Origin: Methylobacterium sp. UNC378MF
GTDB lineage: Bacteria; Pseudomonadota; Alphaproteobacteria; Rhizobiales; Beijerinckiaceae
DNA: 64,000 nucleotides
NCBI RefSeq assembly: GCF_900103195.1
Contig: NZ_FMWU01000009.1
Span: forward strand, 124,001-188,000
Reading direction: 5' to 3'
The position numbers were made by a program, and so were the translations under genes. Positions 55,362 through 63,712 of this stretch are shown here, piece after piece (the first letter of the stretch is position 1; each line of letters opens with the position of its first letter). Below the pieces are notes generated by a model. It saw nothing but the letters and a program-made list of their open reading frames with translations. It ran no database searches and was not told the origin of the DNA.

Positions 55362-56231
55362 ATGGTGCGGGACAAGGACAAGCGGGCTGATCCGGAGGCA
55401 CGCCGCGACGAACTGCGCAAGGAAGTCTCGGAGATCGGTCGGCCCGACGCCTACGTTCTGCATGAGGTCATCCGGCTCGAAGGCGACGAAGAACTCCGCC
55501 GTCACGGCCTCGCGCTGTTCCTCTCGGCCTTCGCGGCAGGCCTCAGCATCGCCCTCTCGCTGATCGTCCCAGGCGTATTGCGGAGCCACCTGCCCGAGAC
55601 CGATTGGGCCAAGATCGTCAGCTCGATGGGCTACGCGGTCGGGTTCCTGGTCGTCGTCCTCGGCCGCCAGCAGCTGTTCACCGAGAACACAATCACGCCG
55701 ATCCTGCCTCTGCTGCACGACCGCTCGGTCAAGACGGCGCTCCGGGTCATTCGGCTGTGGATGATCGTGCTGATGGGAAACATCCTGGGAACGCTGGCGA
55801 TCGCGACCCTGCTGGCCCATTCCGGCGCCTTCGAGGCGCCGGTCCTCAAGGCCTTCGCGGAGATCAGCCACGACGCGATCGCGCACGGCTTCTGGGCGAC
55901 GTTCATCAAGGCGGTCTTCGCCGGATGGATGATCGCCCTGATGGTCTGGTTCCTGCCCGCGACCGCCGGCGCAGCGCCCTTCGTGATCCTTCTGATGACG
56001 TGGCTGGTGGCGCTCTGCAGCCTCGCCCACATCGTCGCCGGATCTGTCGAGGCCTTCTACCTGGTCGTCACGGGGGCCGCCTCGATGGGCGATTACGGGT
56101 TAACGTTCTTTCTCCCGACATTGCTCGGCAACACCTTCGGCGGCGTGGCCCTGGTGGCAGTTCTCAATTACGGGCAGGTCGCCCCGGAGGTTGAGGAGAC
56201 GAAGGCGGTGGAAGGCGAGCGGCCGGATTGA
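55362..56231 (+). CDS. Formate/nitrite transporter family protein
   Basis: A 289-residue membrane protein with about six helices and an N-terminal cytosolic region (DKDKRADPEARRDELRKEVS) of about 45 residues. FNT features include FLSAFAAGLSIALSLIVPG, VVVLGRQQLFTENTITPILP, MGNILGTLAIATLLAHSG and FLPTLLGNTFGGVALVAVLN. It belongs to the YfdC-like branch more than to FocA/NirC. It could pass formate or a similar small anion; substrate specificity is inference. Confidence 0.82.
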   Translation: MVRDKDKRADPEARRDELRKEVSEIGRPDAYVLHEVIRLEGDEELRRHGLALFLSAFAAGLSIALSLIVPGVLRSHLPETDWAKIVSSMGYAVGFLVVVLGRQQLFTENTITPILPLLHDRSVKTALRVIRLWMIVLMGNILGTLAIATLLAHSGAFEAPVLKAFAEISHDAIAHGFWATFIKAVFAGWMIALMVWFLPATAGAAPFVILLMTWLVALCSLAHIVAGSVEAFYLVVTGAASMGDYGLTFFLPTLLGNTFGGVALVAVLNYGQVAPEVEETKAVEGERPD

Positions 56232-56365
56232 GACCGTCGCATGTGGATGGATTTCGCCCGGTCGGCACGTGCGCCGCGAAGTCGCCCGCGCCGGTGCAAC
56301 ATCAATCAACGACGCGCCGCCGGATTGCCACACGCCGCTCGCCTGACGACTCCCAGTAGACAGGC

Positions 56366-57646
56366 TCAATCCAGCCGCACAGGCGGGCTGATCAGGTGGT
56401 CGAGGTCGTCGAGCACCCAGGTCATCGCCCCGCGCAGCGGACCGTACAGACCGATCTGGTGCTGCCGGTACAGCAGATCGTGCGTGAGCCGTGCGGAAAG
56501 CCCATTCAGGCGCCCCCCGCCGAACGTATAGCGGCCGAGGGTGCCCCAACCGTTGAAGTCGGCCAGCGAGACGATGGCGCCCTTCTCGACATAACGGAAC
56601 GGCGGGAGCTGCGTCGCAGGGGTCTCGCCGCGGGACAATGCCCGGCCGAGATGCCGAGACAGGTGCTGAGCCTCCTGTCGGGCGGCCTGCGCCGTTGCCG
56701 GTACGGGCTGGCCGGTTCGCGGATCGGTGAGACTGGCGCAGTCGCCCAGGGCGATGATAGCGGGGTCGCGAGTGGTGCGCAGGTCGGCACCGACGACGAG
56801 TTGCCCGGTCCGCGAGCGCTCCAGACCGTCGAGGCCAGCGAGCACATCCGGCGCCTTCACGCCGGCCGCCCAGACCTTCAACTCAGCGGAGATGCGGGTG
56901 CCATCCTTCAGGACGAAGCCGGCCGCATCCGCCGCCGTTACCATCGCGCCCGTTCGGACCTCGACCGCGAGATCCGACAGGATGCGGGCGGCGGCCCGGG
57001 AGACCTTCTCCGGAAAGGCCGGCAGCAGGCGCGGACCACTCTCGATCAGCGTCAGGCGCAGGCGCCCCGGCAGGTCCGGCGAGCCGTAGGCCGCGAGCAT
57101 GTTGATGGCATGTTTCAGCTCGGCGGCCAGCTCGACACCGGTGGCTCCGCCGCCAACGATGGCGATCTCCAGCAGGCCGCCGCCGTCGAGCCGCGCCAGC
57201 AGCTGGCAGCGGAGTCGTTCGTGAAAGTGCTCGGCCTCGGTCAGGTCGTCGATAGTCAAGCAATGCTTGGCGACTCCTGGCGTGCCGAAATCATTGGCGC
57301 GGCTGCCGATGGCGAGCACGAGCAGATCGTAGGCACGTTCCACCTCCGGACGCCCTTCCGCGGCCTCGACGGCGAGCCGGACGCGTCTGGCCTGCCGGTC
57401 GATGCCAATGAGGGCGCCGGGCTGGAAGCGGAAGCCGTTGCGGCACGCCTGGGCGAAGAAATTCACCTTCTGCCGGTCGGCCCGAGCGGTACCGGCCGCG
57501 AAGGTGTGGAGCATCGGCTTCCAGATATGCGACAGACTGCGATCGGCCAGGATCACGTCCGCCGAACCGCCCCGTCCGAGGCTGGTGGCCAGCTCGATGC
57601 CCGCGACGCCGCCGCCGACAATCACGATCCGTGCCTTGCCTGCCAT
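56366..57646 (-). CDS. Type II NADH dehydrogenase-like FAD oxidoreductase
   Basis: A 426-residue flavoprotein with two dinucleotide folds: FAD motif IVGGGVAGIE at residues 8-17 and NAD motif IVGGGATGVELAAEL around residue 165. The late FAD segment ALGDCASLTDP and the quinone-side VPATAQAARQEAQHLSRHL are typical of NDH-2. The C-terminal helix region (GLYGPLRGAMTWVLDDLDHL) should give membrane contact. It would pass electrons from NADH to quinone without pumping. The GGAGACGTT site supports the ATG at 57646. Confidence 0.85.
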   Translation of the reverse strand: MAGKARIVIVGGGVAGIELATSLGRGGSADVILADRSLSHIWKPMLHTFAAGTARADRQKVNFFAQACRNGFRFQPGALIGIDRQARRVRLAVEAAEGRPEVERAYDLLVLAIGSRANDFGTPGVAKHCLTIDDLTEAEHFHERLRCQLLARLDGGGLLEIAIVGGGATGVELAAELKHAINMLAAYGSPDLPGRLRLTLIESGPRLLPAFPEKVSRAAARILSDLAVEVRTGAMVTAADAAGFVLKDGTRISAELKVWAAGVKAPDVLAGLDGLERSRTGQLVVGADLRTTRDPAIIALGDCASLTDPRTGQPVPATAQAARQEAQHLSRHLGRALSRGETPATQLPPFRYVEKGAIVSLADFNGWGTLGRYTFGGGRLNGLSARLTHDLLYRQHQIGLYGPLRGAMTWVLDDLDHLISPPVRLD

Positions 57647-57826
57647 AACGTCTCCGCATCCCCACGCGTCGCAAACACCCGTCAGGGCCATGACGTTCGC
57701 CGTGGAAAAGGCGGGGCCACTTCGCCATTGCGGCACAGGCGAGCGATCCTGGCCGTCGCGACAGGGATGAACATGGCGCCGACAGGGTTGCTGTGCTGCG
57801 CACGACGACGAGCGCCACCCGCCATG

Positions 57827-57851
57827 AAAAAAGCCGCCCGGAGGCGGCTTT
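57827..57851 (-). terminator. Rho-independent terminator of the atp F0 operon
   Basis: On the minus strand a GCCGCC/GGCGGC stem with a four-base loop is followed by six T residues, 28 bases after the atpF stop codon. A shorter T run on the other side could allow weak bidirectional use. Confidence 0.85.
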
Positions 57852-57878
57852 CTCGAACGTTGCGATCTTGTTTGCAGA

Positions 57879-58367
57879 TCAGGACCGCATGCGGGTCCGG
57901 ACTTCCCCGAGGCTCGCGCGGATCAGACCCTGCGCGGCATCGCCCTGCATCCGCTCGCGCAGGATCGTCTCCGAGACCTTCACGGCCGCCTCCGCGGCGG
58001 CGGCACGGACCTGGGCCTCGGCCTGGGCCTCGGCCTGGGCGATCTTGGTCTCGGCAGCCTTGGTACGGCGGGCTAGGAAGTCGTCAAGCTTGCGATGACC
58101 CTCTTCGGCGGCGCGTTGGGCCTCCTCGCGGGCGCTGGCGACAATCGACTCGGCCTCCTTCTCGGCCTCGGCACGGCGGCGCTTGTAGTCTGCGAGCACG
58201 GCGGCCGCCTCCTCGCGCAGGCGCTTGGCTTCGTCGAGTTCGTGGCGGACGCGGTTGGCACGGCCATCCAGGCCCTTGGTCATTGTCGAGAAGGCGCCTG
58301 CCTTCCAGGCGATGCCCATGAAGATGACGAACGCGACGGCGACCCAGAATTCGGCTTCGAGCAGCAT
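57879..58367 (-). CDS. atpF: ATP synthase subunit b
   Basis: A 162-residue subunit of the peripheral stalk. One N-terminal helix ([19 protein letters not shown]) anchors it, and the remaining 130 residues are a long charged coiled coil ([20 protein letters not shown]). It pairs with the divergent b' subunit encoded just upstream to connect F0 with delta. Last gene of the operon, followed by a terminator. Confidence 0.93.
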   Translation of the reverse strand: MLLEAEFWVAVAFVIFMGIAWKAGAFSTMTKGLDGRANRVRHELDEAKRLREEAAAVLADYKRRRAEAEKEAESIVASAREEAQRAAEEGHRKLDDFLARRTKAAETKIAQAEAQAEAQVRAAAAEAAVKVSETILRERMQGDAAQGLIRASLGEVRTRMRS

Positions 58368-58380
58368 CGTGGGATCCCGT

Positions 58381-58959
58381 CTAGTGAGCGGTGGCGTCGA
58401 GGGCGCGGTCGAGGCTCGCCCGGTCCGGAGCGTGTCCGGTCAGGCGCTCGACGATCGCCGACGCGGCCTCGCCTGCGATAGAGCGGACGTTGCCCATGGC
58501 GGCCTCGGTCCGCGTGCGGATGGTCGCCTCGGAAGCTGCGAGCTTGGCGTTCAGCTCCTCCTCCAGCGCCTTGCGCTTGGTCTCGGCTTCGGCAGCCAGG
58601 GCGTTCCGGGTGGTCTGCGCGATGTCGCGCGCCTTGCCCTGGGCGTCCCGGAGAGCGGTCTCGAAGGCCACACCGGCGGCGTCCGCCTCGGCCTTCATCG
58701 CTTGCGCCTGATCCAGATCGGCACGCAGGCGCTCGGCGCGGGCGTGCAGGATCGACTGGATCCGCGGCAGCGCGATCTTGTCCATCAGGTAGTAGAGGAG
58801 TCCGAAGGCCAGGGCGAGCCAGATCAGCTGCGCCAGGAAGCCTGAGGTCTCGAAGGGCGGGAAGGCACCCGAATGCGCTTCCGTATGCTCGGCATGGCCC
58901 GGCACGACCTGCGTGTCGGCGCCAGGAGGCGGCGTGGTGAGGGGATTGGGCTGCGCCAT
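58381..58959 (-). CDS. atpF': ATP synthase subunit b'
   Basis: A 192-residue second stalk subunit, characteristic of alphaproteobacteria and photosynthetic lineages. An N-terminal polar leader of about 40 residues precedes the membrane helix [20 protein letters not shown], then a long coiled coil ([20 protein letters not shown]). The gene is separated from atpF by 13 bases. Its leader is longer than in E. coli-type b subunits but usual for b'. Confidence 0.9.
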   Translation of the reverse strand: MAQPNPLTTPPPGADTQVVPGHAEHTEAHSGAFPPFETSGFLAQLIWLALAFGLLYYLMDKIALPRIQSILHARAERLRADLDQAQAMKAEADAAGVAFETALRDAQGKARDIAQTTRNALAAEAETKRKALEEELNAKLAASEATIRTRTEAAMGNVRSIAGEAASAIVERLTGHAPDRASLDRALDATAH

Positions 58960-58991
58960 GAGACCGCTACACTGACACCGTTCGCTGAAGC

Positions 58992-59064
58992 CACCGCTGA
59001 TGCGGTGACGGACGAAGGCGGACGCTCCGAGGGAGCGCCCACCCGTTCATCGGGCGATTGCCCG
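58992..59064 (-). other. Three stem-loops in the atpE-atpF' gap
   Basis: CACCGC/GCGGTG (58992-59007), CGCTCC/GGAGCG (59023-59037) and CGGGC/GCCCG (59051-59064) follow one another in the 139-base gap after atpE. Such hairpins could protect the atpE transcript from decay and help produce the excess of c subunit that the ring needs. Confidence 0.5.
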
Positions 59065-59098
59065 TGGAGACCGCGGGCTCCGCGGCCTCCGGCGCCGA

Positions 59099-59326
59099 TC
59101 AGACGGCGAAGAGCAGCAGCAGCGCGATCAGCAGCGAGAAGATGCCGAGCGCCTCGGTGAGGGCGAAGCCCAGGAGGAGGGTGGCGCGCTGGCCGTCGGC
59201 CGCAGACGGGTTGCGAAGGGCGCCGGCGAGGAACTGACCGAACAGGTTGCCGAGGCCGATGCCCGCACCCGCCATGCCGAGGCAAGCGAGGCCGGCGCCG
59301 ATGTACTTCGCAGCGACGGGATCCAT
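59099..59326 (-). CDS. atpE: ATP synthase subunit c
   Basis: A 75-residue hairpin of two membrane helices forming the rotor ring. The polar loop carries RNPSA (Arg38), and the proton-binding acid is Glu58 in [11 protein letters not shown]. The glycine-rich first helix ([14 protein letters not shown]) packs the ring. The residues next to Glu58 do not show the sodium-binding pattern, so a proton ring is expected. Confidence 0.95.
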   Translation of the reverse strand: MDPVAAKYIGAGLACLGMAGAGIGLGNLFGQFLAGALRNPSAADGQRATLLLGFALTEALGIFSLLIALLLLFAV

Positions 59327-59401
59327 GGTAACTCCTGAGGTCTCTTCAGATCGAAACGTGCAGTGACGTTTGCGGCGGGTGGAGCCGGCCAGGTCTGATG
59401 A

Positions 59402-60157
59402 CTAGTGGCCGGGGTGAAGGGCGTCGTTGAGGTAGATCGCCGTCAGCGTCGCGAAGACGTAGGCCTGAAGCGCCGCAACGAGGAACTCGAGAGCGGTCAG
59501 CGCGATCGTCAGGAACAGCGGGAGCGGCGATAGCACGCTCCAGGCGCCCGCGAGAAGAAGCTGGACCACGAAGAAGGCAAAGATCTTCATCGCGATGTGG
59601 CCGGCCAGCATGTTGGCGAACAGACGGACGGACAGGCTGATCGGGCGCGAGATGAACGAGATCACCTCGATCGGCACCAGAATCGCGAGCAGCGGCTTCG
59701 GCACGCCCGAGGGCACGAACAGGCCGAAGAAGTGCGTGCCGTGCTTCATCACGCCGAAGATCACCACGGTGGAGATCACCAGCGCGGCGAGGCCGAAGGT
59801 AATGATCAGGTGGCTGGTCACCGCGAAGGCGTAGGGGATCATCCCGAACAGGTTCAGGATGAGCACGAACATGAACAGCGAGAACACGAGCGGCATGAAC
59901 CGCTTGCCGCCATCGCCCGTCGCCTGGTGCACGGTGTCGGCGATGAATTCGTAGAAGATCTCGGCCAGCGACTGCATGCGGCCCGGAACGATCGAGCGGG
60001 ACGCAGTCGCCACGATGGTGATGAGTGCGATCACGCCGACGGCGGCGAACATGTAGAGGGCCGACTGCGTGAACGCGAGTTGCTGGTGGCCGATATGGCC
60101 CAGCGAAACGAGCGGCTTCAGCTCGAACTGATGGATCGGGTCGATCGTGACCGCCAT
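59402..60157 (-). CDS. atpB: ATP synthase subunit a
   Basis: A 251-residue stator subunit with five to six helices. The essential arginine is in SLSVRLFANMLAGH, the second half-channel region is LEFLVAALQAYVFATL, and IPYAFAVTSHLIITFGLA is typical. The ATG at 60157 (MAVTIDPIHQFELKPLV) is the standard start; the frame is open upstream only because it runs antiparallel-free through atpI in another frame. Together with subunit c it forms the proton path. Confidence 0.95.
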   Translation of the reverse strand: MAVTIDPIHQFELKPLVSLGHIGHQQLAFTQSALYMFAAVGVIALITIVATASRSIVPGRMQSLAEIFYEFIADTVHQATGDGGKRFMPLVFSLFMFVLILNLFGMIPYAFAVTSHLIITFGLAALVISTVVIFGVMKHGTHFFGLFVPSGVPKPLLAILVPIEVISFISRPISLSVRLFANMLAGHIAMKIFAFFVVQLLLAGAWSVLSPLPLFLTIALTALEFLVAALQAYVFATLTAIYLNDALHPGH

Positions 60158-60231
60158 TCCCGCTTCCGCCCTTCTTGTCCGGCGCGCCGACGGGTGTCGG
60201 CCGCCCCACATTCCCCACTGACCGGCGCGCC

Positions 60232-60606
60232 TTATGGCTCCTGCCGATCGCGCCGTCCCGGGCGCGCGCCGGTGAAACCCGACACCCGCATCACGTTGTA
60301 GACCCCCGCGACGAACCCCAGCATCAGCAGGATGATCAGGCCCCAGGGCTTCGTCCCGAAGACATGATCGACGATCCAGCCGAGTATGCCCCCCGCGATC
60401 ACGCCCGCGACGAACTCCGTGGAGATCGTCATGGCCTGGCCCAGCGAGGATGGCCCACCGTTCCGAGGGCGCGTTGAAGGATCGGGAGCAGCCTGCGGCC
60501 GCTTCCGTTCGATCTGCGTCTCGAGACGTCTGAGCCTCGCGGAGAGTTCGCTGTCCGTCGGCGTCTGCTCGGTCCCTTTCCCGTCCCTCGGATCGTCGCC
60601 GGTCAC
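60232..60606 (-). CDS. atpI: ATP synthase protein I
   Basis: A 124-residue accessory protein with a charged N-terminal half (SELSARLRRLETQIERKR) and two membrane helices: STEFVAGVIAGGILGWIVD and GLIILLMLGFVAGVYNVM. AtpI helps assemble the c-ring in several bacteria. It is the first gene of the operon, 64 bases downstream of the predicted -10 element. Confidence 0.88.
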   Translation of the reverse strand: MTGDDPRDGKGTEQTPTDSELSARLRRLETQIERKRPQAAPDPSTRPRNGGPSSLGQAMTISTEFVAGVIAGGILGWIVDHVFGTKPWGLIILLMLGFVAGVYNVMRVSGFTGARPGRRDRQEP

Positions 60607-60669
60607 GGCTCAAAACTCATCGGGCGGGAGGCTGTGGGACCGGCTGGACACCCCCAGCAAGCGGGGCGC

Positions 60670-60698
60670 ACCATAGTTTCGCCTATCTTGAGTGTCAA
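60670..60698 (-). promoter_or_regulatory. Predicted sigma-70 promoter of the atp F0 operon
   Basis: On the minus strand a perfect -35 (TTGACA, 60698-60693) and a -10 like TATGGT (60675-60670) are separated by exactly 17 bases. The atpI start codon lies about 64 bases downstream. This is an unusually good match for an alphaproteobacterial promoter. Confidence 0.7.
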
Positions 60699-60797
60699 GG
60701 CGAACCCCATACACCGTAAGTGTTTGATTTTGATCTGGTATTCCAACCTGGAGCGACGCGCCGGACCCGCGCTGCGCACGAGGCTCTCGCTCCGCTA

Positions 60798-61442
60798 TCA
60801 GGCACCGATGATCGGCTTGATGACCTTCTCCATGCCCTCGACGGTCATCTCGCCGGTGTAACGCTCGCCGTTGATGAAGAAGGTGGGAGTAGAATCCACC
60901 TTGAAGACGTCAAGCCCGCGCTGCTTCACCGCGTTGACTGCGCTGTAGATCTTCTGGTCCTTCAGGCAGGCCTCGAAGGTTTGCTTGTTGTAGCCCGCCT
61001 GCCGGAGCATCTGTTCCAGCGCATCCACGGGCTTAGGCGTGAAGGCCCAGGCCGGCTGCTGGTCGAATAGCAGGTCGGTGATCGGATAATACTTGGAATC
61101 GCCCTGGCAGCGCGCGAGCATGAAGGCCGCGGTAGCCAGCGGGTCAAGGGGGAATTCGCGCAGGGTGAACCGCACCTTGCCGGTATCGATGTAGCGTTCC
61201 TTGAGGGTCGGCCACGTGTTCCGATGGAAGGCCGCACAGTGCGAGCAGGTCATCGAGGCGTATTCGATGATCGTGCACTTGGCGTCCGCCGGGCCGAGCC
61301 AGACGTCGCCGAGGGGGCCCGGCTGCAACAGCGCGGCCGTATCGGAATTCTGCGCTCGGGCGGGGGACCCGAGATAAGGCAGGGCGAGGCCGGCGCCGAG
61401 GGCGAGGCCGGAGAACTTGAGAGCGTCGCGTCGCGTCGTCAT
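60798..61442 (-). CDS. DsbA-family thiol:disulfide oxidoreductase, Tat-exported
   Basis: A 214-residue periplasmic protein. The leader begins MTTRRDALKFSGLALGAGLA, a twin-arginine signal with RRDALKF, cleaved after PARA near residue 30. The thioredoxin-like active site is CSHC at residues 66-69, the cis-proline loop is STPTFFING, and the Thioredoxin_4 (DsbA/DsbG-like) helical insert is present. It probably oxidises or isomerises envelope protein disulfides. It lies downstream of the DUF721 gene with 89 bases between them. Confidence 0.9.
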   Translation of the reverse strand: MTTRRDALKFSGLALGAGLALPYLGSPARAQNSDTAALLQPGPLGDVWLGPADAKCTIIEYASMTCSHCAAFHRNTWPTLKERYIDTGKVRFTLREFPLDPLATAAFMLARCQGDSKYYPITDLLFDQQPAWAFTPKPVDALEQMLRQAGYNKQTFEACLKDQKIYSAVNAVKQRGLDVFKVDSTPTFFINGERYTGEMTVEGMEKVIKPIIGA

Positions 61443-61531
61443 CGGGCAGACTCCGCCGGATTGATCAGTCGTGGCGTCCCGATGCCGGTACTCGGGCGCG
61501 ACCGTCCTGGCAAGGTGACCGAATCGACCGT

Positions 61532-62029
61532 TCACCGCTCCGGACGTGTCGCTACCGCGGCGGTGCCGAGGCGATCGAGTGCGGCGCGCAGACCGTCATC
61601 GGCGATCCCCGCGACCGCACGCTGGACCTCGACGGCGGCAGCGGGATCGATACGGGCGGGGGACGGCACTCGCCCGCCGCGCCCGATCCGGTCCTGCTGC
61701 AGCACGATCCGGGAGACGCAAGCCCAGCCGTAATGGGCGTTGATCCGCTGGATCACGACCGGCGCGAGATGTTGCAACTCGAGAGCGAAGACGCCTTCGA
61801 CGCGCACCACCAGCGTACCGGATTCAGACATGCCGGATTCGGGTGTGCCGGTTTCTTTCCGGCGACGCTTCGGCCATTCGAGCTTCGAGGGTCGGCAGTA
61901 GCGGGCGAGCCGCTCGCCAACGATCTCCGGCCAAGCGGCCAGGATGTCGGTCGAGGCGAAGCCCTGCGCCGCGAAGGCCGGCCCGATGCAGCTCTCGATC
62001 AGCTCGGCCAGCGGTTTGACGCGCGCCAT
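61532..62029 (-). CDS. DUF721 (DciA-like) protein
   Basis: A 165-residue protein. The DUF721 core is visible as PAFAAQGFASTDILAAWPEI, then VGERLARYCRPSKLEWPKRR, LVVRVEGVFALELQHLAPVV and INAHYGWACVSRIVLQQDRI. Related DciA proteins load the replicative helicase in bacteria lacking DnaC-type loaders, so a replication role is possible. A GGAACC site precedes the ATG. It is divergent from mutY and upstream of dsbA, a conserved alphaproteobacterial arrangement. Confidence 0.85.
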   Translation of the reverse strand: MARVKPLAELIESCIGPAFAAQGFASTDILAAWPEIVGERLARYCRPSKLEWPKRRRKETGTPESGMSESGTLVVRVEGVFALELQHLAPVVIQRINAHYGWACVSRIVLQQDRIGRGGRVPSPARIDPAAAVEVQRAVAGIADDGLRAALDRLGTAAVATRPER

Positions 62030-62162
62030 GTTGGTTCCGGCCCTGTGGATCCGCGAAGGTTAGCGCAGGATCGTTGACGAAGGGAGCACGCGGCGGCGCT
62101 TTCGCCGCCCTATGATCGCCGCGGGGCTCCGGCTATGCAGCGCGACCCCTGTCGACCTGCCC

Positions 62163-63491
62163 ATGCCGCTTCGCACAGCCACGGAATCCAAGCCCGGTCC
62201 CGGACCGCGCGCCGACGACCTGCTCGCCTGGTACGACCGGCATCGACGGGTGCTGCCGTGGCGGGCGCTCGCTGGCGAGCGCGCGGATCCCTACCGGGTC
62301 TGGCTGTCCGAGGTGATGCTGCAGCAGACGACCATCGCGGCGGTGCGGCCGTATTTCGAGCGTTTCCTGACGCGCTTCCCCGACGTCTTCGCCCTGGCCG
62401 AGGCTCCCGAGGATGCGGTGATGTCGGCCTGGGCCGGGCTCGGCTACTATTCCCGCGCCCGCAATCTCCATGCCTGCGCCAAGGCCGTCGCGGCGGCCGG
62501 CGGGCACTTCCCCGACACTGCGGAAGGCCTGCGCAAGCTCCCGGGGATCGGCGCCTACACGGCCGGTGCGATCGCCGCGATCGCATTCGACCGGCCGGAG
62601 GCCGCCGTCGACGGCAATGTCGAGCGCGTGTTGAGCCGGATCTACGCGGTTGAGACTCCGCTCCCGGGCAGCCGGCCAGAGATCCGACGCCTGACGCAAG
62701 CCCTGGTGCCGGAGGACAGGCCGGGCGATTTCGCCCAGGCTCTCATGGATCTCGGCGCCACGATCTGCACGCCCAAGCGCCCCGCCTGCGCGCTCTGCCC
62801 GTGGATGCCGCCCTGCCGTGCCCGGTCGCTCGGAACCCAGGAGACCTTCCCGCGCAAGATCAAGGTCACCAAGGGTGCTCTCCGCCGCGGCGCGGCCTTC
62901 GTAGCAATCCGCAGCGGCGACGAGGCGGTGCTGCTGCGGACGCGCCCCCCCGAGGGGCTCCTCGGCAACATGGCCGAGCCGCCGGGCAGCGCCTGGGAGC
63001 CGGATTACGACAGCGCTGCCGCCTTGCTGGACGCCCCCCTCGACGCGCGGTGGAAACGGCTCCCGGGGCTCGTCCGCCACGGCTTCACGCATTTTCCATT
63101 GGAGCTGACAGTGTTCGTGGCCCGCGTCGCGCTGTCGACGCCGGTGCCAGCCGGCATGCGCTTCACACCGCGCAGCGCTCTCGACGACGAGCCGCTGCCC
63201 GGTCTGATGCTGAAGGTCCTGGCCCACGCCTTCGACCCGAAGCCGGAATCCGAGAAGAAGCCGCGCGGGCGCCCCAAGAAAGAGCCGCCGCCGATGCCGC
63301 TTCTCGCGGCGATGGAGCCGCCGGTCTCCATGCCGGATCCCGAGCAGCGTCCGCGCGTGCGCGCCGTGCCTAAGCCCCAGCCGAAGCCGCCCCCCCCGCC
63401 GCCCGAGACGGACGATCTGCTCGAGGGGGAGGAGGAGCCGCCTGCAGCATCGACCACTCCGCGGCGCCGGAGTCCGGGCCGAAGACGGTGA
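62163..63491 (+). CDS. mutY: A/G-specific adenine glycosylase with AT-hook tail
   Basis: A 442-residue base-excision enzyme that removes adenine paired with 8-oxoguanine. Landmarks are VWLSEVMLQQTTIAAVRPYF, the helix-hairpin-helix LRKLPGIGAYTAGAIAAIAF with catalytic Asp in AVDGNVERVLSRIYAV, and the 4Fe-4S cysteines C-x6-C-x2-C-x5-C (CTPKRPACALCPWMPPC). A Nudix-like domain follows. The last 90 residues are an unusual extension with KKPRGRPKKEPPP, an AT-hook core, and Pro-rich stretches. ATG 62112 would add 17 residues. Confidence 0.93.
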   Translation: MPLRTATESKPGPGPRADDLLAWYDRHRRVLPWRALAGERADPYRVWLSEVMLQQTTIAAVRPYFERFLTRFPDVFALAEAPEDAVMSAWAGLGYYSRARNLHACAKAVAAAGGHFPDTAEGLRKLPGIGAYTAGAIAAIAFDRPEAAVDGNVERVLSRIYAVETPLPGSRPEIRRLTQALVPEDRPGDFAQALMDLGATICTPKRPACALCPWMPPCRARSLGTQETFPRKIKVTKGALRRGAAFVAIRSGDEAVLLRTRPPEGLLGNMAEPPGSAWEPDYDSAAALLDAPLDARWKRLPGLVRHGFTHFPLELTVFVARVALSTPVPAGMRFTPRSALDDEPLPGLMLKVLAHAFDPKPESEKKPRGRPKKEPPPMPLLAAMEPPVSMPDPEQRPRVRAVPKPQPKPPPPPPETDDLLEGEEEPPAASTTPRRRSPGRRR

Positions 63492-63510
63492 TCACGCAAT
63501 CGCGCCGTCG

Positions 63511-63542
63511 TTCCGGGCCCCGCCGCAGGCGAAGGCCCGGAA
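63511..63542. repeat. Short inverted repeat after mutY
   Basis: Nine-base perfect arms TTCCGGGCC and GGCCCGGAA around a 14-base loop, 20 bases after the mutY stop codon, followed by TCCAGAGCCGCC. It may serve as a terminator or be one of the dispersed intergenic repeats. Confidence 0.45.
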
Positions 63543-63712
63543 TCCAGAGCCGCCTTCGGCTCAGTCCCTGGCGCGACAAGACGGTTCCGGCGCAGTTGTG
63601 GGGTCCGTAACCGGATTCGCAGGCCACAGATGACGGAGCCGGGACGAAATTCGTCGTCTTCGCCTGTCGACGGCTTCGCCGCGGCCGTCGAGTGCTTCGA
63701 AGCGAAACGGGC

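Noticed and set aside
59402..60613. A 403-codon reading of subunit a with 150 extra N-terminal residues
   Set aside because: The extra part overlaps atpI out of frame and is Arg/Gly-rich. The ATG at 60157 gives the standard subunit a length and start.
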